From an uncultured Collinsella sp. (GTDB taxonomy: Bacteria > Actinomycetota > Coriobacteriia > Coriobacteriales > Coriobacteriaceae), in contig CAUCKA010000010.1 in the NCBI GenBank assembly GCA_958443265.1, forward strand, positions 1 through 64,000: a stretch of DNA of 64,000 nucleotides, written 5' to 3'. The notes beneath the pieces are model-generated. The model did no database searches. It was not told the origin of the DNA and saw only the letters and a program-made list of their open reading frames with translations. The position numbers and the translations under genes were made by a program. Below, in pieces: positions 57,043-64,000 of the stretch. Numbering within the stretch: the stretch's first letter is position 1; the number at the start of each line of letters is the position of its first letter.

Positions 57043-57786
57043 ATGCAGACGGTCTATCGGGTATACGAGGGAGCGCGGGAGCCGCATCGGCTTGCCGTCG
57101 AGCGTACGGCCGAGGTGCTCGGCTGTGGCGGTCTGGCCCTGATCCCGACCGAGACCGTCTATGGTGTCGCTGTGGCAGTTAACGCCTTTTCGGACGCCGT
57201 GCCTCAAGATACAAGCGAATTCCCATCGTGGCCGCGCGATCCGCAGGCCACCGTCAACGGCGCCGCGGTCCCCGCGCTCGGTACCGGCTATCGTCGTATC
57301 TTTACCCTCAAGCAGCGCGAGCTCACCCAAACGGTTGCCTGGCTGGTCGATGATGCCGAGGCGCTCGATCGCTATGGCGTGGATATTCCTAACGAGGCCC
57401 GCGTGCTCGCCCGACGATGCTGGCCGGGCGCCCTGACTATCGTGGTCAAGGCGGCCCCCTGCGTGCCGACCTTTATGCGCGCCGCCGACGACACGGTGGC
57501 GCTTCGCGCTTCGGCCTCGCCCGTGGTGCAAGCGCTCATCCGCGCCTGCGGCAGCCCTCTTGCCTGCACCAGTGCCAACACGCATGGCGCGCCCGCGCCG
57601 GCAAGTTTTGCCACGGTGGAGGAGCGCATCCTGGAGGGAGTCGATGTTGCCGTCGACGCCGGTGAGACCCCGTGTCGCGACGCTTCGACCATCGTGTCGT
57701 TCCAGCACGGCGGGCTCCAGATCCTGCGCCAAGGCGCACTTCCCGCATCAGAGATCGAACGGGTCCTGTCCGACCCGATGCAATAG
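57043..57786 (+). CDS. Threonylcarbamoyl-AMP synthase (Sua5/YrdC/TsaC family)
   Basis: A 247-aa YrdC-domain protein. LALIPTETVYGVAVAV (about 31-46), the KQREL motif near residue 90 and ACTSANTHG near residue 177 are the substrate-binding blocks for threonine, bicarbonate and ATP. It makes threonylcarbamoyl-AMP for the t6A modification of tRNA. An insertion between residues 48 and 85 (about 35 residues) relative to E. coli TsaC is visible. Fourteen bases separate it from glpK. Confidence 0.9.
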   Translation: MQTVYRVYEGAREPHRLAVERTAEVLGCGGLALIPTETVYGVAVAVNAFSDAVPQDTSEFPSWPRDPQATVNGAAVPALGTGYRRIFTLKQRELTQTVAWLVDDAEALDRYGVDIPNEARVLARRCWPGALTIVVKAAPCVPTFMRAADDTVALRASASPVVQALIRACGSPLACTSANTHGAPAPASFATVEERILEGVDVAVDAGETPCRDASTIVSFQHGGLQILRQGALPASEIERVLSDPMQ

Positions 57787-57799
57787 AAAGGTGTAAGCG

Positions 57800-59341
57800 A
57801 TGTCGTTGAATCTGGGCAGCCTGGGCATGGAAGATGCCTCGTTTAACTTTGGCGGTTCCTACATCATGGCGCTCGACTGCGGCACCACCTCGGTACTTGC
57901 GACCATCGTCGACGAGTACGGATGCATCGTCGCGCAGGCACGTCGCAGCGTCAAAACCAGTTTTCCGCGTCCCGGTTGGGTAGAGCAAGACCCCATGGCG
58001 GTCCTTGCCAGTCAAATCGCCGTCATGATGGAAGTCCAGTTTAAGAGCGGTATCCACTCCGACCGCATTGCCGCCATCGGTATCTCCAACCAGCGCGAGA
58101 CCACGGTGGTGTGGGACCGCATAAGCGGCCAACCCATCTATAACGCCATCGTGTGGCAATGCCGTCGCACCGCACCTCTGATCGACGAGCTGGTCGAGCA
58201 GGGCGCAGAAGAGCTGGTGCGCTCCCGCACGGGGCTTACGCTCGACCCGTATTTCTCGGCCTCCAAGGTGCAGTGGATTCTCGATAACGTCGACGGCGCG
58301 CGCGAGAGCGCCGCGGCGGGCGACCTTATGTTCGGCACCATCGACACGTGGCTCATCTACAATCTCACCGGCGGTCAGGTCTTTGCTACCGACTACACCA
58401 ATGCCAGCCGCACCGCGCTCTTTAATATCCATGCGCTCGATTGGGACGACGATCTGCTGGCGCTTTTCGACGTCCCGCGCTCCATGATGCCCGAGGTTCG
58501 TTGGAGCTCGGGCGATTACGGCCGCGTTGCGAGCGACATCATGACCAACATGCCACCCATCATGGGCGTGGCGGGCGACCAGCAGGCGTCGCTATTCGGC
58601 CACTGCTGCTTCCATCCCGGCCAGACCAAAAACACCTATGGCACGGGTTGCTTTATGCTCATGAACACCGGCGACGAGATCGTCGAATCCAAGAACGGTC
58701 TGGTCTCCACGATCGGTATCGCCGCGGACGGCAAGATCAGCTATGCGCTCGAGGGTTCTATCTTTGCCGCAGGCTCCACCATGAACTGGCTGCGCAACAA
58801 CATGGGCATCATCTCGAGCGTGAGCGAGTCCGCGCAACTCGCCGCTTCGATCAACGACAACGAGGGCTGCTACCTCGTCCCCGCCTTCGCAGGCCTGGGT
58901 GCTCCCTGGTGGGACCCGCATGCTCGCGGTATCGTGTGCGGCCTGACCGGTGCCTCGAGTCGCGCGACCATTGTGCGTGCGGCCTGCGAGTCCATGGCCT
59001 ATCAGAGTTATGACGTGCTGCGCGCCATGGAGCAGGACGTGGGACTTTCGATTGAGCGCCTGTCCGTCGATGGCGGTGCCTCGCGCAACGAGTTCATCAT
59101 GCAATTCCAGGCCGATCTGCTGGATATGCCCGTGCTGCAGTGCGAGACGGTGGAGACCACGGCGATCGGCGCCGCGTACTTGGCGGGCCTTGCCGTCGGC
59201 TACTGGGAGGATTTGGAGGAGCTGGAGCAAAACGCTCAGATCGTCAAAATCTTCCATCCTCATATGTCCGCCGAGCGCCGTGAGAGCAACCTCGCTGGTT
59301 GGCGTGATGCCGTCAAGCGTTCGCTCAGCACCGTTCAGTAG
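57800..59341 (+). CDS. glpK: Glycerol kinase
   Basis: A 513-aa FGGY-family kinase. The phosphate-1 motif [18 protein letters not shown] begins near residue 25 after a short N-terminal extension; [13 protein letters not shown] near residue 95, [13 protein letters not shown] near residue 255, and [14 protein letters not shown] near residue 278 are typical of glycerol kinase. It phosphorylates glycerol to glycerol 3-phosphate. No glycerol facilitator or GlpD gene is nearby. AAAGGTG precedes the ATG. Confidence 0.93.
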   Translation: MSLNLGSLGMEDASFNFGGSYIMALDCGTTSVLATIVDEYGCIVAQARRSVKTSFPRPGWVEQDPMAVLASQIAVMMEVQFKSGIHSDRIAAIGISNQRETTVVWDRISGQPIYNAIVWQCRRTAPLIDELVEQGAEELVRSRTGLTLDPYFSASKVQWILDNVDGARESAAAGDLMFGTIDTWLIYNLTGGQVFATDYTNASRTALFNIHALDWDDDLLALFDVPRSMMPEVRWSSGDYGRVASDIMTNMPPIMGVAGDQQASLFGHCCFHPGQTKNTYGTGCFMLMNTGDEIVESKNGLVSTIGIAADGKISYALEGSIFAAGSTMNWLRNNMGIISSVSESAQLAASINDNEGCYLVPAFAGLGAPWWDPHARGIVCGLTGASSRATIVRAACESMAYQSYDVLRAMEQDVGLSIERLSVDGGASRNEFIMQFQADLLDMPVLQCETVETTAIGAAYLAGLAVGYWEDLEELEQNAQIVKIFHPHMSAERRESNLAGWRDAVKRSLSTVQ

Positions 59342-59463
59342 GGTTGCGACGGGGCACTCGATACAACAAACCGTTAAACTTATGCACGGCGCGCGGCAAC
59401 AACATCGCCATGCGCCTTGTCAGCAAGGCCATCTTCCGGCCGCAACGAAAGGGGCTTCAACCC

Positions 59464-60111
59464 ATGACCGTCACCTACGATATGTCCCGTGTGACCCTTG
59501 TCGATCACCCGCTCGTCCAGCACAAGCTGTCGATCTTGCGCGACAAGAGCACCGGCACCAACCAGTTCCGCCAGCTCGTGCGCGAGCTCGCGCTTTTTGA
59601 CGGCTACGAGGCCATGCGCGACCTGCCCATGGAAGACGTCGAGGTCGAGACCCCCATCACCACCGCAACGTTTAAGCAGCTCGCCGGCAAGAAGCTCGCC
59701 GTCGTTCCCATCCTGCGTGCAGGCCTTGGTATGGTCGACGGTATCCTCGACCTGGTGCCCTCCGCTCGCGTGGGCCATATCGGCATGGAGCGCGACGAGG
59801 TTACCCACGAGCCGCATGAGTATTACTGCAAGATGCCCAAGGATATCGACCAGCGCATCTGCCTGGTCGTCGACCCCATGCTCGCCACGGGCGGCTCGGC
59901 CGAGATGGCCATCAGCTACCTGCGCGAGCGCGGTGTCAAGGATATCCGCATGCTGTGTATCGTCGCCGCGCCCGAGGGTCTCAAGTCACTGACCGAAAAG
60001 GACCCCGACGTACATATTTATACGTGCGCCATCGACGACCATCTCAACGAGGCCGCCTACATCGTTCCCGGCCTCGGCGACGCCGGAGACCGCATTTACG
60101 GCACGCTGTAA
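59464..60111 (+). CDS. upp: Uracil phosphoribosyltransferase
   Basis: A 215-aa enzyme that makes UMP from uracil and [20 protein letters not shown] at the start, [12 protein letters not shown] near residue 82, and the PRPP loop [14 protein letters not shown] near residue 137 are hallmarks, with the uracil-binding end [12 protein letters not shown]. The ATG at 59464 follows AAAGGGG; the frame extends 40 codons upstream without support. A stem-loop follows its stop. Confidence 0.95.
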   Translation: MTVTYDMSRVTLVDHPLVQHKLSILRDKSTGTNQFRQLVRELALFDGYEAMRDLPMEDVEVETPITTATFKQLAGKKLAVVPILRAGLGMVDGILDLVPSARVGHIGMERDEVTHEPHEYYCKMPKDIDQRICLVVDPMLATGGSAEMAISYLRERGVKDIRMLCIVAAPEGLKSLTEKDPDVHIYTCAIDDHLNEAAYIVPGLGDAGDRIYGTL

Positions 60112-60153
60112 TCTCTGGGCCATACCGGCTAACGTCACAAATACGAAGAAATG

Positions 60154-60188
60154 GTGCGCGCGGGCGAGCAAAAGTCGTCCTCGCGCAC
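60154..60188 (+). terminator. Probable terminator after upp
   Basis: GTGCGCGCGGGCGA (60154-60167), 7-base loop, TCGTCCTCGCGCAC (60175-60188) with one mismatch and one wobble, then TTCTGTT. Confidence 0.5.
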
Positions 60189-60302
60189 TTCTGTTAACGG
60201 ACGTTTTGCGCTGAGGGGTTCGAAAAAACGTATTACCGTACCTGCGGCATAAAGAAGGCCTTAAGAAAACGTACAGGTGCGTATTAACCGTTTGTTTTAC
60301 GG

Positions 60303-60330
60303 TTGTACTTTAGCGATTGGCTCGTACAAT
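60303..60330 (+). promoter_or_regulatory. Candidate promoter of the atp operon
   Basis: TTGTAC (60303-60308), 16-base spacer, TACAAT (60325-60330), about 60 bases before the first atp-operon gene. The preceding sequence includes AACCGT / ACGGTT inverted repeats and a paired CGTATTACCGTACCTG / GTACAGGTGCGTATTA region (60228-60284) that may be regulatory. Confidence 0.4.
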
Positions 60331-60391
60331 AGTCACCAATGTTTGGCTGGGACTGTGCTGTGAGGCGTTAAAAAGGAAAGTGAGGACGCCA

Positions 60392-60703
60392 GTGTTTCAG
60401 ATAGCCGATCTGCTCGCTATCGTTGCAGGTGCCATCGCGGGCGCAATTGCCTTCCTTCCCTTTGTTTTTACGCTCAAGCCGGTTCTTGACGATAAACAGA
60501 ATGCGGACATGCTCAAGGGCATGGTGAGCCTGGCGGTCTCGGCAGTCGCCCTGCTCGTCTTTACCTTGGTTGTGTTTGCGTTGTTCGGAGAGGCATTTCG
60601 CATGTTCCTCCTGGGCGAGGCGATCGGCTTCGTGGCCTTTATGGCCGCCTGCACGGTTCGCGTCGCCAAGGCGCTGCGAGATCCTCATGAGGTCGAAAGG
60701 TAA
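60392..60703 (+). CDS. Small membrane protein leading the ATP synthase operon (AtpI-like)
   Basis: A 103-aa protein with three hydrophobic segments (about 7-28, 40-62, 70-90), starting at GTG with GAGG six bases upstream; the frame extends to 60317 without support. Its place directly before atpB, with only three bases between, is that of AtpI, the small c-ring assembly factor, but sequence similarity cannot be judged by eye. It ends in a charged tail (RVAKALRDPHEVER). Confidence 0.75.
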   Translation: MFQIADLLAIVAGAIAGAIAFLPFVFTLKPVLDDKQNADMLKGMVSLAVSAVALLVFTLVVFALFGEAFRMFLLGEAIGFVAFMAACTVRVAKALRDPHEVER

Positions 60704-60706
60704 GTC

Positions 60707-61510
60707 GTGGAAATTTTTGAAAAGCTGCCTGATGAGATTAATCATCTGGTCAGCGAGTTCAGCTCCACCCCTGTCGTGGGCGATCTGAGCTGCGGCATCA
60801 CGCAGTACTCGTTTTGGCTGATCGTCTCCACGATCGTGCTCCTGATCGTCCTGGCCGTGTTCAAGAAGAAGCAGACCCTAGTTCCCAAGGGCTTCTTCGT
60901 CAACGGTTTCGAGTACATCATCGAGTACGTCGAGAACGATATCGGCAAGGGCGTCGTGGGTGAGAACTGGAAGAAGCACTTCCCGTTCCTGTGCTCGCTT
61001 TTCCTGTTCATCCTGATCAATAACATGATCGGCCTGATCCCGGGAATGAAGCCCGGCACCGGCGCAATCGGCTCCACCGCCGCGCTCGCCATCTTCGCCT
61101 TCGTGTACTTCATCTACTACGGATGCAAGGCTCACGGCGTGATCGGCTACATCAAGAGCCTCGCCCCGCAGGGCGTGAGCTTCCCGATGAACGTGCTCGT
61201 GTGGGTCGTCGAGCTTTTCTCGACCTTCCTGCGCCTTATCACGCTCGCCGTCCGTCTGTTCTGCAACATGTTCGCAGGACACGTGGTCATGGGCTCGTTC
61301 GCCATCATGGCGAGCATGTTCATGCAGCCGCTGCTTCAGCAGGTTTCCGCGGCCCACGCTGTCGGCGCCCTGCCTTCGCTGGCCTGGCTTGCCATCCTCA
61401 TCCTGATCTATGCGATCGAGCTTGTGGTCGGCGCCATCCAGGCTTACGTCTTCACGGTCCTTACCGCCGTGTATGTCTCCGAGGCAGAGGAGGTCGCGGA
61501 GGAGGAGTAG
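60707..61510 (+). CDS. atpB: F0F1 ATP synthase subunit a
   Basis: A 267-aa membrane subunit starting at GTG. The essential arginine lies in LRLITLAVRLFCNMFAGH (near residue 180), the helix facing the c-ring, and NMIGLIPGMKPGT near residue 105 is another family block. It carries the proton half-channels. The very acidic C-terminus (EAEEVAEEE) is unusual. Followed by atpE after 124 bases that contain no visible terminator. Confidence 0.94.
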   Translation: MEIFEKLPDEINHLVSEFSSTPVVGDLSCGITQYSFWLIVSTIVLLIVLAVFKKKQTLVPKGFFVNGFEYIIEYVENDIGKGVVGENWKKHFPFLCSLFLFILINNMIGLIPGMKPGTGAIGSTAALAIFAFVYFIYYGCKAHGVIGYIKSLAPQGVSFPMNVLVWVVELFSTFLRLITLAVRLFCNMFAGHVVMGSFAIMASMFMQPLLQQVSAAHAVGALPSLAWLAILILIYAIELVVGAIQAYVFTVLTAVYVSEAEEVAEEE

Positions 61511-61634
61511 TCTTCCGTTCGCGCCTTAAAGGTAAGGCAATTCGTTAAACCGCCGGTGCCCGTACCCATGGAGCCCGGCAGTTATAAAAAGGTTATCCTG
61601 CGTGAAATAAGACACGCACGACAAAGGAGGAATC

Positions 61635-61829
61635 GTGGGAGTTATCGGTTACGGTCTCGGTGTTATCGGCGCTGGTCTTGCTATCGGCCTGTCTGCTCTG
61701 GGTGCTACGGGTGCTATGGCCCGTCAGCCTGAGGTCCAGGGCCGCGTGTTCACCGTCTTCATCATGGGCTCCGCCTTCGGCGAGGCTCTGGCTCTGATCG
61801 GCTTCGTTGTCGCGCTGATCGTTAAATAG
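61635..61829 (+). CDS. atpE: F0F1 ATP synthase subunit c
   Basis: A 64-aa hairpin protein, shorter than the usual 70-90, starting at GTG after AAAGGAGG. Two helices flank the polar loop ARQPE; the ion-binding Glu is Glu50 in FGEALALIG. The first-helix Gln and the Ser/Thr after the Glu that mark sodium-binding rings are replaced by Ile and Ala, so proton coupling is expected. Confidence 0.94.
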   Translation: MGVIGYGLGVIGAGLAIGLSALGATGAMARQPEVQGRVFTVFIMGSAFGEALALIGFVVALIVK

Positions 61830-61844
61830 CACGGAGCGTCAAGT

Positions 61845-62447
61845 ATGAATCTTTCATCCCAGAAGAGCGCGATCGCACTCTCCGCGTCCGCGGCCGCGCT
61901 GCTCATGCCGGTTTCCGCGTTCGCCGAGGACGGCGCTGCCGGTGCGGACATCCTCATCCCTAAGATGGCGGAGTTCATCCCGGCGCTTATCGCCTTCCTG
62001 ATCATCTGGATCGTGCTGGCCAAGGTCGCCCTGCCGGGCATCATGAAAACCATGGAGGAGCGCGGCAAGAAGATCGAGGAGAGCCTCGACGAGGCCGAGA
62101 AGACCAAGCAGGAGGCTATCGCCAAGCGCGCTGAGTCCGACTCGATCGTCACCGACGCCCGTCGTCAGGCTGCCGACATCGTTCTCGAGGCCCGTAAGGA
62201 CGCCGAGTCCGAGCGCGCCCGTATCATCGAGGCTGCTCACAAGGAGGCCGAGGAGATCATCGCCAAGGCCCACACGACCGTCGAGGACGAGCGCAAGTCC
62301 ATCTACGCCGGTGCCGCGAGCTCCATCGCCGACCTGTCCGTTGCCGTCGCCACCAAGATCGTGGGCGAGGCACTCGACGACGAGGCCGAGCAGAAGAAGC
62401 TCATCGAGCGCTACATCCAGGAAGCAGGTAGCCTGAATGCCGACTAG
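61845..62447 (+). CDS. atpF: F0F1 ATP synthase subunit b
   Basis: A 200-aa stator subunit. It has an unusual N-terminal stretch (residues 8-27, ALSASAAALLMPVSAFA) that resembles a cleavable signal peptide, then the membrane helix (about 43-62, FIPALIAFLIIWIVLAKVAL) and a long charged coiled coil rich in Glu, Lys and Ala. It links F0 to F1 through the delta subunit. It overlaps atpH by 11 bases. Confidence 0.93.
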   Translation: MNLSSQKSAIALSASAAALLMPVSAFAEDGAAGADILIPKMAEFIPALIAFLIIWIVLAKVALPGIMKTMEERGKKIEESLDEAEKTKQEAIAKRAESDSIVTDARRQAADIVLEARKDAESERARIIEAAHKEAEEIIAKAHTTVEDERKSIYAGAASSIADLSVAVATKIVGEALDDEAEQKKLIERYIQEAGSLNAD

Positions 62448-62913
62448 CCGCTATCAGGACAAGGTGCTCGAGACCTACGCGCGCTCCCTTCTGGAAGCCG
62501 CTAAGGCCGAGAACCATGTGTTCGAGGACCTCGAGATGATCGAGCGCCTGGCTAGCGTCAGCCCCGAGATCATCGCCGTGCTCGACACCATGTCCAAGCG
62601 CGACCAGCTCGACCTTCTTCCCAAGGTGGCAGCTGCCTTTAAGTATGTTGCCGAGGAAGACGAGGATGTAGTGGGCGTGACCGTCACCACGGCGATCCCG
62701 CTCGACGACGAGCTGCGTCAAACCATCACTAAGAAATGCGAGCAGGACTTCGGCCGCAAGGTATTCCTTATCGAGCAGGTCGACCCGTCTATCGTGGGCG
62801 GCCTGGTGCTCGAGGCCCGCGGCGAGCGTCGTGACATTTCCGTCAAGACGCAGCTGCGCATCGCGCAGGAGACCCTCGCAAACTCTGCTAATTCGTACGG
62901 AGGTGAAGCCTAA
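62437..62913 (+). CDS. atpH: F0F1 ATP synthase subunit delta
   Basis: A 158-aa stalk subunit (OSCP family). The N-terminal [18 protein letters not shown] and the C-terminal [19 protein letters not shown] are the family blocks. It starts within the end of atpF and its stop shares one base with the atpA start (TAATG), so translation of the F1 genes is coupled. Confidence 0.93.
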   Translation: MPTSRYQDKVLETYARSLLEAAKAENHVFEDLEMIERLASVSPEIIAVLDTMSKRDQLDLLPKVAAAFKYVAEEDEDVVGVTVTTAIPLDDELRQTITKKCEQDFGRKVFLIEQVDPSIVGGLVLEARGERRDISVKTQLRIAQETLANSANSYGGEA

Positions 62914-64000
62914 TGTCCGAAACCCTCAATGCCCAGGATATCGCCAAGAAACTGCAGGAGCAGCTCACGAGCCTCTCCGCGACGGTCGATACGCATGAGG
63001 TTTCAACGGTCGACGAGGTAGGCGACGGCATCGCGCGCGTCTCCGGCCTCAAGAGCGCCATGGCAGGCGAGCTTCTGGAGTTCAAGAGCTCCGATACCGG
63101 TGAGACCGTCTTCGGCCTTGCCCAGAACCTTGACCGTGACGAGGTCGGCGCCGTTCTGTTCGGTGCCGTCGACTCCATCAAGGAAGGCGACGAGTGCCGC
63201 ACCACTGGCCGCATTATGGATATCCCCGTGAGCCGTGCCATGCTCGGCCGCGTCGTCAATCCGCTCGGCCAGCCCATCGACGGCCTGGGCGACATCGCCG
63301 CCACGCACCGTCGCCCCATCGAATTCAAGGCTCCCGGCGTCATCGATCGTACCCCGGTGTGCGAGCCGGTTCAGACCGGTCTGCTCGCTATCGACTCCAT
63401 GGTGCCTATTGGCCGCGGTCAGCGTGAGCTCATCATCGGCGACCGTAAGACCGGTAAGACCGCCATCGCCATCGACGCTATTCTCAACCAGCGCGGCAAG
63501 GGCATGGTCTGCATCTATGTCGCCATCGGCCAGAAGGCCTCCACGGTTGCCAACATCCGCGAGACCCTCGCTCAGCACGGTGCGCTCGACTACACCATCA
63601 TCGTTTCGGCCACCGCTGCCGATTCCGCCCCTATGCAGTACATCGCGCCTATGGCCGGTGCCGCTATCGGCGAGTTCTTCATGTACAACGGCGAGGACGG
63701 CAAGCCCGCCAGCGAGACCAACCCCGGCGGCCACGTGCTCGTCATCTACGACGACCTGTCCAAGCAGGCTGTGGCCTACCGTCAGATGTCGCTGACGCTG
63801 CATCGTCCGCCCGGACGCGAGGCCTATCCTGGCGACATCTTCTACCTGCACTCTCGTCTGCTCGAGCGTGCCGTCAAGATGTCCAAGAAGAACGGTTACG
63901 GCTCCATGACGGCACTGCCGATCATCGAGACCCAGGACGGCGACGTCTCGGCCTACATTCCGACCAACGTCATTTCCATTACCGATGGTCAGATCTACCT
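62913..64000 (+). CDS. atpA: F0F1 ATP synthase subunit alpha (partial, runs off the window)
   Basis: The first 362 codons of the alpha subunit. The N-terminal beta-barrel region is followed by [18 protein letters not shown], the P-loop [11 protein letters not shown] (near residue 172), [13 protein letters not shown] and [15 protein letters not shown] with [12 protein letters not shown] near residue 295. The gene continues beyond position 64000; about 140 residues of the usual 505-540 remain outside. GGAGGTGAAGCC precedes the ATG. Confidence 0.95.
   Translation, partial: MSETLNAQDIAKKLQEQLTSLSATVDTHEVSTVDEVGDGIARVSGLKSAMAGELLEFKSSDTGETVFGLAQNLDRDEVGAVLFGAVDSIKEGDECRTTGRIMDIPVSRAMLGRVVNPLGQPIDGLGDIAATHRRPIEFKAPGVIDRTPVCEPVQTGLLAIDSMVPIGRGQRELIIGDRKTGKTAIAIDAILNQRGKGMVCIYVAIGQKASTVANIRETLAQHGALDYTIIVSATAADSAPMQYIAPMAGAAIGEFFMYNGEDGKPASETNPGGHVLVIYDDLSKQAVAYRQMSLTLHRPPGREAYPGDIFYLHSRLLERAVKMSKKNGYGSMTALPIIETQDGDVSAYIPTNVISITDGQIY

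Noticed and set aside
60200..60240. GGGGTTCGAAAA as a tRNA T-arm
   Set aside because: No acceptor stem, anticodon arm or CCA-like end can be folded around it.
61635..61829. Sodium-coupled ATP synthase c ring
   Set aside because: The Gln of helix 1 and the Ser/Thr after the ion-binding Glu, both needed for sodium binding, are Ile and Ala here.

Overview
The window is 64 kb of GC-rich, gene-dense bacterial chromosome. Protein style, the compact F0F1 operon, frequent GTG/TTG starts and many sugar PTS loci point to a Coriobacteriia actinobacterium, most likely Collinsella or a close relative. This rests on recognition of families, not on a search. I see no rRNA, tRNA, CRISPR array or intact transposase.

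Layout. (1) 1-9.3 kb: a sugar-use block with a HAD phosphatase, RpiR regulator, MFS transporter, class II aldolase, complete mannose-family PTS (EIIA, EIIB, EIIC, EIID), aldo/keto reductase and esterase-like hydrolase. It abuts a decapitated HAD gene at 9.42 kb, so its right edge looks like an insertion or rearrangement junction. (2) 9.7-14.9 kb: a DeoR regulator divergent from a transaldolase-like gene and an ascorbate-type PTS, then a second transaldolase. (3) 15.2-22.0 kb: Tex, then a LysR gene divergent from an SDR / MFS / Gfo-Idh operon. (4) 22.3-26.6 kb: a MarR-led operon for a heterodimeric ABC exporter. (5) 27-30.3 kb: pyridoxal kinase, a small Cys protein, a DUF4143 ATPase preceded by 33-bp-spaced repeats, and a small tyrosine phosphatase. 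(6) 30.3-38.4 kb: two oppositely oriented alpha-glucoside loci, each with an RpiR regulator, a GH4 6-phospho-glucosidase and a PTS EIICB. (7) 39-46.2 kb: an MFS gene, then what looks like a prenylated-FMN decarboxylase module: an LpdD-like domain fused to isopentenyl-diphosphate isomerase, an anion transporter, a UbiD decarboxylase, a UbiX flavin prenyltransferase and a MerR regulator. (8) 46.4-53 kb: an acidic membrane protein, an epimerase-like protein, an amino-acid ABC importer and an M20 peptidase. (9) 53-64 kb: housekeeping genes prfA, prmC (with a large insertion), hicAB, Sua5/TsaC, glpK, upp and the start of the atp operon, cut in atpA.

The most unusual material is between genes. At least five kinds of palindromic or structured repeat recur: a GTGACAAAGGGAC palindrome (six copies, two supplying a stop codon), a GGGGACGTTC palindrome (two copies with compensatory changes), a terminator-like CGTCACAACATT element (two copies flanking the transporter-UbiD-UbiX-MerR block), a 37-bp perfect palindrome, and a multi-stem element of about 140-220 bp in three copies with covarying stems. 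The last is my best candidate for something undescribed. The best protein-level candidate is the LpdD-like/IPP-isomerase fusion, which would place DMAPP supply and cofactor handling in one polypeptide beside the genes that make and use prenylated FMN.
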